From: KBS-83 sp051025295
GTDB lineage: Bacteria; Acidobacteriota; Terriglobia; Terriglobales; Acidobacteriaceae
Reading direction: 5' to 3' (one strand)
Assembly: GCA_051025295.1 (NCBI GenBank)
Contig: JBMGJV010000012.1
Length of the DNA: 64,000 bases
This document shows, in pieces, positions 51,946 to 60,900 of this stretch. The position numbers were made by a program, and so were the translations under genes. Numbering within the stretch: position 1 is the stretch's first letter; every line of letters starts with the position of its first letter. The notes beneath the pieces are model-generated. The model saw nothing but the letters and a program-made list of their open reading frames with translations. It was not told where the DNA came from and searched no databases.

Positions 51946-53559
51946 TCAGATGTACTTCTTCTCCTTGTGCCAGTCCGCCGGATCCACCCAGTGCACGCCG
52001 GCACCCGGCTTCGGATCACGCAGCACGTAGATGTTCCGGTTCTCGTACGGCATCGCGTACGGATGCTCCATCCGGCCCACGATCTCGACTGACCTGAAGC
52101 GCTTCCGCAAATCCTCGGGCGGATCGTCGATCACGGCGATGATCACCTGTCCCGTCGCGCCGTGCGGCCCCCACATCCAGTAGCTGTTGTGCCCGCTGAT
52201 CGCCACCGGCAGACCAAGCCCCGTTCCGAGGAAGTTGATCGCGCTCGCCTCGCCATAGTTCGAGCAGAAGATCGCCGCCTGCGCGCGATCCGCAGGCGAC
52301 AGCGAGTGATAGATCCGGTCCACCTCGCCTACCTCCTCCTGCCAGCCGAAGCGGTCCGCATAGAACTGCGGAAAGTCGCTCGTCCGCAGCCGCTCTGTGC
52401 TGCCGCTCTTGCCCCGCAGGTGCGTGCGCTCCGTGTAAGCAAGCCACTGCTGTGGTGCCAATATAGGCAGCACCATCGGCGTGATCAGCACCGCGCTCAC
52501 GGTCAGCAGGCTGGCATACGTCGGGATCAGCCAGCCCGTGCTCCGCCTCTGCCGGAGCGCCTCCCAGCACACACCGCCTGCCGCAAACAACAGCGGATAC
52601 ACCGGCGCCAGGTAGTAGTCCTTCGCATCGCTGGCCCGCATCAGCACCACGAATGCCAGGTACGCAAACCCCGCAAAGCGCCACATCCGCGCCCGCGGAC
52701 TCACCAGCAGCCACACCAGCCCCGCCCCCCACAGCACCAGCGCCAGCGGGTTCAGCATCTTGATCTGCGCCCCCACAAACCCCGGCAGCGACAGGTCGAC
52801 GTTCTTGTGCTCCACCTTGCCGTTGTGCAGAAACTCGAGCGTCGGCCAGCCGTTATGCATCTGCCACAACAGCAGTGGCATTCCCAGCAGCACGATCAGC
52901 ACCACCCCCACCGCCGCCCCTCGTGTGAACACGATGCGCCGCTCGGGCGTCAGCAGCAAGCCGATCAGCAGTGCCACCAGGAACACAGCCATGCTCGGCT
53001 TGTTCTCAATCCCCAGCCCGCCCGCAACGCCGAACAGCCACCACCAGCGCTCGCTGCCGCCGCGTATCAGCATCAGCAGCGCAAACACTGCCGTCATCCA
53101 GAACACCGGCTCGAACGAGTTCATCGACAGAAAGCTGTCGAGCGCGAGAAACTCCGGCGCCAGCAGCACACCCAGCATCCCCAGCACCTGCGCCGCGCGC
53201 CGACCGCCCATCGCCCAGCAGATCATCCCGGTCAGAAACAGCTTCGCCGCCCCCGCCAACGCGCTGAACATGCGGATGCCCGCCAGCGACTTGCCAAACA
53301 GCGCCACCGCCGCCCGCGCCTGCAGCGCCACGATCGGCCCATGATCCACGTAGCCCCAGTCCAGGTGCTCACCGCAGATCAGGTAGTACAACTCGTCCCG
53401 GAAGTAGCCCCACCCCAGGTGCGCCTGCCACACATTCGCGGCCACATGCACCGCGAACTTCACCGCAGCAAAGGCCACCGCCAGCCAGATCGCCTGCCGC
53501 AGCACCAGGCTCTCTTCATCGGCGCCCTGTGCGGGAGCGACGGCATCGACTGCAGGCAT
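51946..53559 (-). CDS. GT39-type membrane glycosyltransferase
   Basis: 537 residues from ATG at 53559, with AAAGAGG six bases upstream; the ATG two codons earlier directly abuts that Shine-Dalgarno. About ten membrane helices. The first periplasmic loop has GYFRDELYYLICGEHLDWGYVDHGP, the DE-type catalytic loop of ArnT/PMT-like enzymes that use polyprenyl-phosphate sugars. The C-terminal part is soluble and periplasmic (SLSPADRAQAAIFCSNYGEASAINFLG). It probably modifies lipid A, a glycan or protein; acceptor unknown. Confidence 0.9.
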   Translation of the reverse strand: MPAVDAVAPAQGADEESLVLRQAIWLAVAFAAVKFAVHVAANVWQAHLGWGYFRDELYYLICGEHLDWGYVDHGPIVALQARAAVALFGKSLAGIRMFSALAGAAKLFLTGMICWAMGGRRAAQVLGMLGVLLAPEFLALDSFLSMNSFEPVFWMTAVFALLMLIRGGSERWWWLFGVAGGLGIENKPSMAVFLVALLIGLLLTPERRIVFTRGAAVGVVLIVLLGMPLLLWQMHNGWPTLEFLHNGKVEHKNVDLSLPGFVGAQIKMLNPLALVLWGAGLVWLLVSPRARMWRFAGFAYLAFVVLMRASDAKDYYLAPVYPLLFAAGGVCWEALRQRRSTGWLIPTYASLLTVSAVLITPMVLPILAPQQWLAYTERTHLRGKSGSTERLRTSDFPQFYADRFGWQEEVGEVDRIYHSLSPADRAQAAIFCSNYGEASAINFLGTGLGLPVAISGHNSYWMWGPHGATGQVIIAVIDDPPEDLRKRFRSVEIVGRMEHPYAMPYENRNIYVLRDPKPGAGVHWVDPADWHKEKKYI

Positions 53560-53709
53560 GGACATCCTCTCTTTCGTCAGCCAACGACCTGGGCCAAGAT
53601 CAGCAGTGCGAACTACGGCCACAGCCGCGCCACGGTTCCGTCGTTCGAGCGAATCCTATCGCCAAACCCGGCCGCTCGCCCGCGAAAACGAGTGCTATGC
53701 TGTCCGCCG

Positions 53710-54068
53710 ATGGCCACCTTCTTCCTCAAGCTCGTTCCGGCCCACCTCCGTCGCTGACATGACACCGGCCGAACTGGCCCTCATGCAGCAGCACGCCGCC
53801 TACGTGCGCCAGCACTTCAACGCCGGCCGCGTCCTCGTCTACGCTCCGGTGATTGCTCCCGATGCGCCCTTCGGCATGGGCGTGCTCCAGGGCGAAGACG
53901 AGCCGAGGCCCACCGTATCCTCGACGCCGACCCGACGATCCTCGCCCACCTCAACACCCGCGAGAGCTGGCCCTTGCGCCTCGGCGGGGCACGCGCCCCG
54001 CAGGCCTGGCTCCTCCGGTTTGGCCGCACCCCGCTATCGATTTTTCTGCCATTTGCAACCGGATTGAG
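53710..54068 (+). pseudogene. YciI-family gene with two frameshifts
   Basis: The protein reads MATFFLKLVP in one frame, then RPTSVADMTPAELALMQQHAA... in the next (break near 53737-53741), then HRILDADPTILAHLNTRESW in the first frame again (break near 53903-53905, one base apparently missing). Joined, the three parts give a normal YCII-domain protein (small ligand-binding or peroxidase-like dimer). The two shifts nearly cancel. The C-terminus runs into the IS element at 54069 with no stop before it. It is a decayed gene or, less likely, two sequencing errors. Confidence 0.75.
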
Positions 54069-54418
54069 GGTAGTGACTCAGTTTGAAGTGTTTCCAAGAA
54101 GTTGGAGAACCATGAGGCGGCGATTGCGCTGCACTTTATGCACTACAACTTCTGCCGCGTGCATAAGACGGCGATGGAAGCGGGGTTGGCTCATCACGTC
54201 TGGACGGTGGAAGAGCTGGTTGCCATTTTGCCCGAGCCGGTTGCGAAGAAGCGCGGCCCTTACAAGAAGAAGTAGGATTCAGTCGGGGCCGCTGGGGGCT
54301 GGGCCCTCCCGTAGACAGACCGGATGAGTCTCGTACGAGTCGGGCAAGGCGTTTGATTCCGGTGTAGCAACCCGGCAACGGGGATCAGCCCCCAACCATT
54401 TCAAACTGAGTCACTACC
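54069..54418 (+). mobile_element. Internally deleted IS1-like element with intact inverted repeats and target duplication
   Basis: Both ends carry the 19-bp terminal repeat GGTAGTGACTCAGTTTGAA (54069-54087, and inverted at 54400-54418). Outside them are GGATTGAG (54061-54068) and GGATCGAG (54419-54426), an 8-bp target duplication with one change, as IS1-family elements make. The 350-bp interior keeps only the 3' end of the transposase gene, so most of the element is lost and it can only be moved in trans. A 10-bp palindrome CTCGTACGAG (54330-54339) is also inside. Insertion disrupted or truncated the YciI gene and lies next to the GH16 promoter. Confidence 0.88.
54093..54275 (+). pseudogene. 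C-terminal fragment of IS1-family transposase
   Basis: Sixty codons reading SKKLENHEAAIALHFMHYNF, then CRVHKT, AMEAGLAHHVW, TVEELVAIL and KRGPYKKK to TAG. This is the C-terminus common to IS1-family transposases, but the usual LRVTP after HKT is missing, so even the fragment has an internal deletion. The DDE domain is absent. Confidence 0.82.
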
Positions 54419-54433
54419 GGATCGAGCACACTC

Positions 54434-54463
54434 TTGACAGCCCCGTGCACCCGGCACCATACT
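54434..54463 (+). promoter_or_regulatory. Promoter of the GH16 gene, next to the IS element
   Basis: A perfect TTGACA (54434-54439) and CATACT (54458-54463) with an 18-base spacer. It begins 8 bases after the IS target duplication. Leader length to the ATG is about 120 bases. Confidence 0.6.
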
Positions 54464-54588
54464 TCTGCCGTTTTGCTGCGGGAGGCAATCGTTTCTCTCT
54501 CCCCGCAAGACCTTCCACGTCGAAGACCGGTCGCCCCGTCGCGGCCGGGACCCGGGTCCTCTCACCACCGAAAGCGAGTCTTGCCCCC

Positions 54589-55899
54589 ATGGCTCTCACC
54601 ACCTCCGCCCGCCTCCTGTGTTCGGCTGCGCTGCTCGCCGCCGGCATCGCCATCTGCACGCCCACCGCCGCCCGCGCCCAAAGCTGGAACCTGCAGTTCA
54701 GTGACGAGTTCAACGGCGCAGCCAACTCCGCGCCGAATGGCAACAACTGGACGTACGACACCGGCGGCGGCGGCTGGGGCAATGGCGAGCTCGAGATCTA
54801 CTGCGCCCCCTTCTCGAGCGCCGCTCCTTGCAACGCCAGCCAGTCCAACATCTATCAGGACGGCAACGGCAACCTCGTCATCCGCGCCCTCTACAACAAC
54901 GGCACCTGGACCTCCGGCCGGATGAAGACCCAGGGCAAGCAGTCCTTCCAGTACGGCCGCATCGAAGCCCGCATGAAGCTCCAGGCCGCCGACGGCTTCT
55001 GGCCCGCCTTCTGGATGCTCGGCAGCAATCTCTCCTCCGTCGGCTGGCCCCAGGCCGGTGAGCAGGACATCATGGAGTGGGTGCAGAGCTACGGCGCCGG
55101 CACCACCTCGTCCACCGTGCACGGCCCCGGCTACTCCGGCGGCAATGGTATCGGCAGCCGTTACACATTCCCGAACGGCGGCCGCATCGACGACAGCAGC
55201 TACCACACCTACGGCGTCGTCTGGTCGCCCAACCAGATCCAGTTCTACCGCGACAACCCGGCCCAGCCCTACTTCACCGTCACGCCGTCCAGCATCCCCA
55301 GCGGCGATCAGTGGGTCTACAACAACCCGTTCTTTGTGCTCTTGAACTTCGCCATCGGCGGCGGCGGCTTCCCCGGCAACACAGACTCGAGCACCCCCTC
55401 CACCGGCACCATGCTCGTCGACTACGTGCGCGTCTGGCAGTCCTCGACCACCATCAACACCGGCGTCTACTACACCGTCGCGAACCAGAACAGCGGCGCC
55501 TGCGTCGATGACACCAGCGGCGCCACCAGCAACGGCACCGCCGTCCAGCAGTGGGCCTGCGCCGCCGGCAGCTCCAACCAGCAGTGGCAGCTCACCCCGA
55601 CAGACAGCGGCTACTACCGCATCTCCAGCCGCAACGCCGCCAGCGAAGTCTGGGACGTCACCGGCGGCGCCTCCGCCACCTCCAGCGGCACCAAAATCCA
55701 GCTCTGGGCCTACGGCGGCGGTAACAACCAGCAGTGGATGCCCGTCTCGCTCGGCAACGGACGATACAAGTTCGTCGCCCGCAACAGCGGCCTCTGCCTC
55801 GACGTCCCCGGAGCCTCCACCGCCAACGGCGTGCAACTGCAGCAGTACACCTGCAACGGCACCGCCGCCCAGGCCTGGATCCTCACGCAACAGCCCTAG
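54589..55899 (+). CDS. Secreted GH16 endo-beta-glucanase with C-terminal ricin-type (CBM13) lectin domain
   Basis: 436 residues from MALTTSARLL; the frame is open upstream without a start context. A signal peptide ends near ARAQ. The GH16 domain (about 32-280) has the catalytic signature GEQDIMEW (Glu as nucleophile and acid/base around Asp) and other laminarinase phrases (GNGELEIYC, FWPAFWMLG). The C-terminal 140 residues are a beta-trefoil with QQW repeats, typical of CBM13. The enzyme probably cleaves beta-1,3 or mixed-linkage glucan outside the cell, e.g. fungal or plant wall material. Confidence 0.94.
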   Translation: MALTTSARLLCSAALLAAGIAICTPTAARAQSWNLQFSDEFNGAANSAPNGNNWTYDTGGGGWGNGELEIYCAPFSSAAPCNASQSNIYQDGNGNLVIRALYNNGTWTSGRMKTQGKQSFQYGRIEARMKLQAADGFWPAFWMLGSNLSSVGWPQAGEQDIMEWVQSYGAGTTSSTVHGPGYSGGNGIGSRYTFPNGGRIDDSSYHTYGVVWSPNQIQFYRDNPAQPYFTVTPSSIPSGDQWVYNNPFFVLLNFAIGGGGFPGNTDSSTPSTGTMLVDYVRVWQSSTTINTGVYYTVANQNSGACVDDTSGATSNGTAVQQWACAAGSSNQQWQLTPTDSGYYRISSRNAASEVWDVTGGASATSSGTKIQLWAYGGGNNQQWMPVSLGNGRYKFVARNSGLCLDVPGASTANGVQLQQYTCNGTAAQAWILTQQP

Positions 55900-55926
55900 T
55901 CACGAATGCACTCCGCGCAAAGAGAG

Positions 55927-55957
55927 AGGGCCCCGCTTCCGCGAGGCCCTTGTTCTT
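55927..55957 (+). terminator. Terminator after GH16 gene
   Basis: AGGGCC-C-CGC, loop TTCC, GCG-A-GGCCCT, then TTGTTCTT. One mismatch in the stem. Confidence 0.7.
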
Positions 55958-55972
55958 ACGCTGTGCCAGCAC

Positions 55973-56863
55973 TTACGCCACCGAGTCCAGCTCCCGCACC
56001 GCTGCCGGCGGCAGGTGCAGTGCCGCCGCTGCCAGGTTCTCGCGCAGATGTTCCAGTGAGGCTGTGCCCGGAATCAGCAGCACGTTCGGCGATCGCTGCA
56101 GCAGCCAAGCCAGTGCGACCTGCGCCGGTGTCGCATCCACCAGCGTTGCGATCTCATCGAGCACGGGTGACGCAAGCCGGCCTGGACCGCCCAGCGGATA
56201 GTACGGCACGTAGGCCACGCCGTGGCCGAGCAGGGTATCGATCAGGTCCTCGTCAGCACGATGCTTCAGATGGTGCTGGTTCTGCACGCAGACGATCGGC
56301 ACGATACGGCGGCCCTGCTCATACTGCGCATGCGTCACGTTGCTCAAGCCGATGTGGTGGATCAGGCCCTGCTGCTGCAACTCCGCAAGCACAGTCAGCG
56401 GCTCCTCGACCGGTGCATCCGCCGCAAGGTGCGGCGGACCGACACGCAGGTTGACGACCTCCATCCGCTCCAGCCCCAGCGTCTTCAGGTTGTTGTGCAG
56501 TGACTCAGTCAGTGCTTCGCGGCTGTACGCCGGCCGCCACGCAGCGCGTTCACGGCGCAGACCCAGCTTCGTCACGATCACCAGCCCGGCAGGATACGGG
56601 TGCAGCGCCTCGCGAATGATCTCGTTCGTGATCTGCGGACCGTAGAAGTCCGCGGTGTCGATGTGATTCACGCCCGCCGCGACTGCCTCACGCAGCACAG
56701 CGATCGCTTGCTCCCGGTCCTTCGGTGGCCCAAAGACATGCTTGCCCGCAAGCTGCATCGCTCCGTAGCCCATGCGGTGCAGCGTGATCGTGGTGCCAGC
56801 CAGCGTGAAGCTGCCGCCGGCAGCAATGGAATCAGCATTGAGTTGGTCTGCGTTTGCGCTCAC
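55973..56863 (-). CDS. Aldo/keto reductase-family oxidoreductase
   Basis: 296 residues. The AKR barrel is visible from ITLHRMGYGAMQLAG; catalytic Asp and Tyr are in HIDTADFYG, the Lys in IVTKLGLRR, and a His-like position in VEVVNLRVGPPHLA, where the usual His is replaced by Val/Gly neighbours. The C-terminal cofactor-binding part is PNVLLIPGTASLEHLRENLAA. It probably reduces small carbonyls with NADPH; substrate unknown. Transcribed towards the GH16 terminator. Confidence 0.92.
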   Translation of the reverse strand: MSANADQLNADSIAAGGSFTLAGTTITLHRMGYGAMQLAGKHVFGPPKDREQAIAVLREAVAAGVNHIDTADFYGPQITNEIIREALHPYPAGLVIVTKLGLRRERAAWRPAYSREALTESLHNNLKTLGLERMEVVNLRVGPPHLAADAPVEEPLTVLAELQQQGLIHHIGLSNVTHAQYEQGRRIVPIVCVQNQHHLKHRADEDLIDTLLGHGVAYVPYYPLGGPGRLASPVLDEIATLVDATPAQVALAWLLQRSPNVLLIPGTASLEHLRENLAAAALHLPPAAVRELDSVA

Positions 56864-57016
56864 CCTGCTGTTCTACCGCTTGCCGGCTTGTCGCGGGGAG
56901 GGCCTGAGTTGCACATCGCGGTGCTAGGCCGACTTACTTTCATGCGATCGACACGCCGTCCTGATCACGAGCCCCGGGGTCATCCTGATCGCAGCTTCTG
57001 CAGTCGCACGGCGCGC

Positions 57017-59050
57017 CTAACTCGCCGTGCTATTCGCCTCATCGACGATCACCACTGCCTCGACGTCGAGGGACACCGTGGTCTCGATCTGCACCAGCAC
57101 CTCGGCAGCTTGGACGGCCCCCGCGCCCTCCGGATGGAAGTGCGCATAGATCGCCTCCGCCACCTTCCGCGCCACCACCGACGTCAGCGCCTCGAGCGAC
57201 GCCTGCTCCACCGCGCGCTGCGACCCAAAGTGCTGCACCAGCCGCGTCCGCGTCCGCGCACCCACCCCGGGGATCTCCATCAACTCCGACTGCCGGTCGC
57301 GCATCTCGCGCCGCTTGCGGTGGTACGTGATCGCAAACCGATGCGACTCATCCCGGATCCGCTGAATGAGGTGCAGCACCGGCGAGCGCCGGTCCAGCAC
57401 AATCGGCTCGTCCTCCTGCCCGTACAGGTAGATCAGCTCTTCGCGCTTCGCAATCGACGCAATCGGCTGCGTCGTCACGCCCAGCTCTTCGAGCGCCGCC
57501 GCCGCCGCATGCAACTGCCCCACGCCCCCATCGATCAGCACCAGCGACGGCATCTCCCGCGGCTCGCGCCCATTCGCCGCCGGAGCCGCCGCCGTCGCGC
57601 GCGTCTCCGCATCGCTCGCCCGTTCGATCTCCTCGCTGGTCGCGCCGCTCAGGATGCGCCGGTACCGCCGCCCCACAATCTCCCGCATCGCCGCGAAGTC
57701 ATCCACACCCGACACGGTCTTCACCTGGAACTTGCGGTAGTCCGCCTTCTTCATCGCGCCGTTCTCCCACACCACCATCGACGCGACCGTCTCCGCCCCC
57801 TGGATGTGCGAGATATCGAAGCACTCGATCCGCCGCGGCAGCTCCGGCAGCATCAGCAGATCCTGCAGCGACTCCTGGATCGCCTTCTGCGACGGCTGCA
57901 ACACGCGAAAGCGCTGATCGTAACTCTGCTTCGCATTCTGTCCGACCAGGTCCACCAGCGACCGCTTCTCTCCACGCTGCGGCGCCAGGATCTCCACCCG
58001 ATGCCCCGACCGCTCTGCGAGCAGCGTGCACAGCGCATCGCGATCCGGAAAGTCCACCGGCAGCAGGATCGACCGCGGCACATACTGCTGGTCGATATAG
58101 ATCTGCTTCAAGAGCGCCGAGAAGAACACCGGGGCAGAGAACTCATTCGCCTTCGCCGCGGCGGGCTCGGCATCCGCCTCCAGCAACTCCGGCAGATCCT
58201 CCCAGAACAAGTCGCGCCGGTCCACAATCTTCCCGCCGCGCATGTGGAACAGGTTCACCGCCAGCATATCGTTCTCGAAGTGATAGCCGAACACATCCAC
58301 GTCATCATTCTCTGCCGTCGCGATGCGCTGCTTCTCCTGCACCTGGTCGACCGTGATCAGCAGGTCGCGATACTTCGCCGCCAGCTCGAACTGCTCTGCT
58401 GCCGCCGCTGCCTCCATGCGCTGCTCAAGCGACCGCCCCAGCTCCTGCTGCCGTCCCTCCAGAAACATCTGCGCATCCCGCACCGCCTCGCGATAGATCT
58501 CCGGCGTTGTCAGCGTCTCCACACACGGCCCAAGGCAGCGCTTGATGTAGTACTGCAGGCAAGGCCGCGGATAATACCGTCGCAGATCCAGCTTGCAGCT
58601 CGGCAGCAGGAACGACCGGTGCAGCAGATCGACCACCCGGTGCGCCAGGTTCCCCGGAAAGTACGGCCCGTAGTACGCGCCGCCATCCTTGCGCAGCCGC
58701 CGCGTCACGAACACCTTGGGATAGCGATCGCCCAGCGTCAACTTCACATACGGATACGTCTTGTCGTCCCGCAGCAGGATGTTGAACCGCGGCTTGCGCT
58801 GCTTGATGAAATTGTTCTCGAGCGCCAGCGCCTCGTGCTCGTTGTCCACCAGGATGTACTCGACATCCACCGCCTCGCGCATCAGCGACCCGGTCTTCCG
58901 GTTCGCCTGCGACGACTCCAGCAGGTACGACCGCACCCGCGACCGCAGGTTCTTCGCCTTGCCGACGTAGATCACCTCGCCCTCGGCGTTCTTGTACAGA
59001 TACACGCCAGGCTGCGCGGGGAGAGTGCGGATTTTCTGTTCGAGGTCCAT
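57017..59050 (-). CDS. uvrC: Excinuclease ABC subunit C
   Basis: 677 residues from MDLEQKIRTLPAQPGVYLYK; an upstream Met exists at 59113 but precedes the conserved N-terminus. The GIY-YIG nuclease (GVYLYKNAEGEVIYVGKAKN), the UVR motif region, the RNase H-like second nuclease (SLVLIDGGVGQLHAAA) and a C-terminal helix-hairpin-helix (IPGVGARTRTRLVQHFGS) are all present in order. It makes both incisions in nucleotide excision repair with UvrAB. Intact. Confidence 0.97.
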   Translation of the reverse strand: MDLEQKIRTLPAQPGVYLYKNAEGEVIYVGKAKNLRSRVRSYLLESSQANRKTGSLMREAVDVEYILVDNEHEALALENNFIKQRKPRFNILLRDDKTYPYVKLTLGDRYPKVFVTRRLRKDGGAYYGPYFPGNLAHRVVDLLHRSFLLPSCKLDLRRYYPRPCLQYYIKRCLGPCVETLTTPEIYREAVRDAQMFLEGRQQELGRSLEQRMEAAAAAEQFELAAKYRDLLITVDQVQEKQRIATAENDDVDVFGYHFENDMLAVNLFHMRGGKIVDRRDLFWEDLPELLEADAEPAAAKANEFSAPVFFSALLKQIYIDQQYVPRSILLPVDFPDRDALCTLLAERSGHRVEILAPQRGEKRSLVDLVGQNAKQSYDQRFRVLQPSQKAIQESLQDLLMLPELPRRIECFDISHIQGAETVASMVVWENGAMKKADYRKFQVKTVSGVDDFAAMREIVGRRYRRILSGATSEEIERASDAETRATAAAPAANGREPREMPSLVLIDGGVGQLHAAAAALEELGVTTQPIASIAKREELIYLYGQEDEPIVLDRRSPVLHLIQRIRDESHRFAITYHRKRREMRDRQSELMEIPGVGARTRTRLVQHFGSQRAVEQASLEALTSVVARKVAEAIYAHFHPEGAGAVQAAEVLVQIETTVSLDVEAVVIVDEANSTAS

Positions 59051-59250
59051 GCCGGAATGCCGCCGCCGGACCCGCGGGCATCGCTCTCGAATGCGTGCCC
59101 GGGCCCGAGCCACTCTTCAGTTTACTTCGCTCCCGTGTGACCCGGTTCTTGGCCGCCGGCGTTGCGTAAGAACTACACCCGTGGTTCCAGCGAATCGAAA
59201 TGTACAATCGTAAGTTGCTCAGGGTATGTAGCTTAGATTTGGCGAAACGC

Positions 59251-59268
59251 TTTGGCACGCCTCGTGCA
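59251..59268 (+). promoter_or_regulatory. Sigma-54-like promoter of the OmpA-type lipoprotein
   Basis: TTTGGCACGCCTCGTGCA has GG (59254-59255) and GC (59266-59267) 10 bases apart. It differs from the full consensus at one base. It agrees with the minus-strand TonB receptor element at 15 of 17 positions. Predicted start near 59279. Confidence 0.65.
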
Positions 59269-59371
59269 TCCTATTCGCAACGGAGAGGTGTGCGGCGGTC
59301 CTCCCCCGCCTGCCCTGGCACCCACTCGCACTTGTGTACTCGCGGCGATACCGCGAGGAGGAGAGACTTCT

Positions 59372-60109
59372 TTGAGACCACAGATGCACCGCTACATCCA
59401 GACCACGGGCGTCGCCACTGCCGCCCTCGCTCTGCTGCTCGCCAGCGGCTGCTCCACCAAAAACTACGTCAAGAGCCAGACAGCCCCGATCGTCCAGAAG
59501 ACGAACGAGCTCGATGACCAGACCGCGAAAAACAATCGCAGCCTGCAAGATCTGAACGAGCGCTCCACCACCGGCATCACCAAGGCGCAAAGCTCGGCCG
59601 ACTCCGCCCAGCAGAATGCGCAGCAGGCCACCACTGCCTCCCAGTCCGCGCAGCAGAGCGCGCAGGAAGCCGTCAACCGCGCCGACTCGCTGTCCAGCGC
59701 CATCAGCAACCTCGACAGTTACAAGCAGATCGGCAACACCTCCGTCACCTTCGGCTTCAACAAGAGCGTGCTCACCAAGAAGGACAAGGAGCAGCTCGAT
59801 CAGCTCGGCCCGCAGTTGTCCTCCGCTCGCGGCTACATCCTCGAGGTCACCGGCGGCACCGACTCCGTCGGCAGCGCTGCGTACAACTACGAGCTCAGCC
59901 AGCGCCGCGCCGAAGCCGTCGTCCAGTACCTCTCCTCCAAGTTCAACGTCCCGCCGCACAAGTTCTACCTCATCGGCATCGGCAAGGATAAGGAAGTCGC
60001 CTCGAACAAAACCGCCGCGGGCCGCGCCCAGAACCGCCGCGTCGAGATTCAGGTGCTCTCCAACATGCAGCAGGGCAACGCAGCTCCCGCAAGCGGCAAC
60101 CCGTCCTAA
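59372..60109 (+). CDS. OmpA/Pal-family lipoprotein with coiled-coil stalk
   Basis: 245 residues from TTG, which has GGAGA about 7 bases upstream; the ATG four codons later is about 20 bases from it. The lipobox LASGC marks a lipid-anchored protein. Residues about 30-105 are an Ala/Gln/Ser-rich coiled coil, probably trimeric or stalk-like. The C-terminal OmpA domain (about 115-225) has VTFGFNKSVLTKKDKEQL, TGGTDSVGSAAYNYELSQRRAEAV and the peptidoglycan-binding NRRVEI motif. It links outer membrane and peptidoglycan. A sigma-54-like element lies upstream. Confidence 0.9.
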   Translation: MRPQMHRYIQTTGVATAALALLLASGCSTKNYVKSQTAPIVQKTNELDDQTAKNNRSLQDLNERSTTGITKAQSSADSAQQNAQQATTASQSAQQSAQEAVNRADSLSSAISNLDSYKQIGNTSVTFGFNKSVLTKKDKEQLDQLGPQLSSARGYILEVTGGTDSVGSAAYNYELSQRRAEAVVQYLSSKFNVPPHKFYLIGIGKDKEVASNKTAAGRAQNRRVEIQVLSNMQQGNAAPASGNPS

Positions 60110-60157
60110 CTCGGAATTCAGTCCCGCTCGCTTAGGAGTGAGCGGCTGGCTGATAGG

Positions 60158-60190
60158 TCAAGAGGCTGGAGCCATGCTCCAGCCTCTTGA
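60158..60190 (+). terminator. Hairpin after OmpA-type gene
   Basis: A perfect 15-bp inverted repeat (TCAAGAGGCTGGAGC) with a 3-base centre CAT. It has only CGTTTCCC after it, so termination without a U-run is likely but not certain. Confidence 0.65.
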
Positions 60191-60281
60191 CGTTTCCCAC
60201 CACCTCCACCGCGCGCCGAGGTCCGCACCCGACCTCGGCATTCCGGAGTCCGCACCAACGTCCGCGCCCGAACCTCCGCGC

Positions 60282-60316
60282 CAAAAGAAAAGAGCCGGGC
60301 ATTGGTGCCCGGCTCT
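60282..60316 (-). terminator. Terminator of the Ser/Gly-rich protein gene
   Basis: AGAGCCGGGC...GCCCGGCTCT stem (60291-60316) followed on the minus strand by TTTTCTTTT. It lies 23 bases after the stop at 60339. Confidence 0.8.
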
Positions 60317-60338
60317 CCCCCTTCTACTCCGTTGCCTC

Positions 60339-60767
60339 TTACTGCGGCTGCTGCGATCCGCCCGAACCCGAGCCGGAACCGCTGCCCGATCCAGACCCGC
60401 TGCCGCTGGACCCGGAACCCGAACCGCTGCCCATCGACCCGCTGGAACCGCTCGACCCGCTGCCGCTCGAGCCGCCGTGCTTCTTGTGCTTCTTGCCCGT
60501 CGAGCCGCTCTGCGACATGTCGCCACCGGAACCACCGGAGCCCATCGTGTCCGAGCTGCCGCTCGTCCCCGACGTCGAACCGCTGCTGCCCGAGTTGGAG
60601 TGATGCTTCTTCCCGCTGGTCGCGCCCGTGGTGCCCTGGCCGGACTGCATCGAGGGATCCGACGAGCCGGAGCTTTGCGAACCCTGCGAGGAGCCGCCCG
60701 TCTGGGCCACGCATACGCTTGCAACCAAGCAGAGTGTGGCTATCGCTGGGAGCTTATAGAACCTCAT
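60339..60767 (-). CDS. Secreted Ser/Gly-rich low-complexity protein
   Basis: 142 residues, with AGGAGG about 8 bases before the ATG. The signal peptide MRFYKLPAIATLCLVASVCVAQ precedes a mature part that is almost only Ser, Gly and Thr, interrupted by two basic clusters (KKHHS and KKHKKH) and ending in a (Ser-Gly)n run and QQPQ. No fold is expected. It may be a disordered cell-surface or matrix protein, or bind metal or polyanions through its Lys/His clusters. The repetitive composition gives no family. Confidence 0.8.
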   Translation of the reverse strand: MRFYKLPAIATLCLVASVCVAQTGGSSQGSQSSGSSDPSMQSGQGTTGATSGKKHHSNSGSSGSTSGTSGSSDTMGSGGSGGDMSQSGSTGKKHKKHGGSSGSGSSGSSGSMGSGSGSGSSGSGSGSGSGSGSGSGGSQQPQ

Positions 60768-60900
60768 GGAAGGTCCTCCTTGCCTAAGTGAGATGCTGGA
60801 TCAGTCACTGTGACAATGCTTTTGTGTGCACAGCTACCAAGGGAAAACCACAGTTTTGCCCAGTCAGAATGCAGTCATAACGAATACCGTCTACTCTGAC

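Noticed and set aside
56600..59140. 846-codon open frame opposite uvrC
   Set aside because: It is antisense to the well-supported uvrC, Arg/His/Leu-rich and without motifs; a codon-bias shadow in high-G+C DNA.
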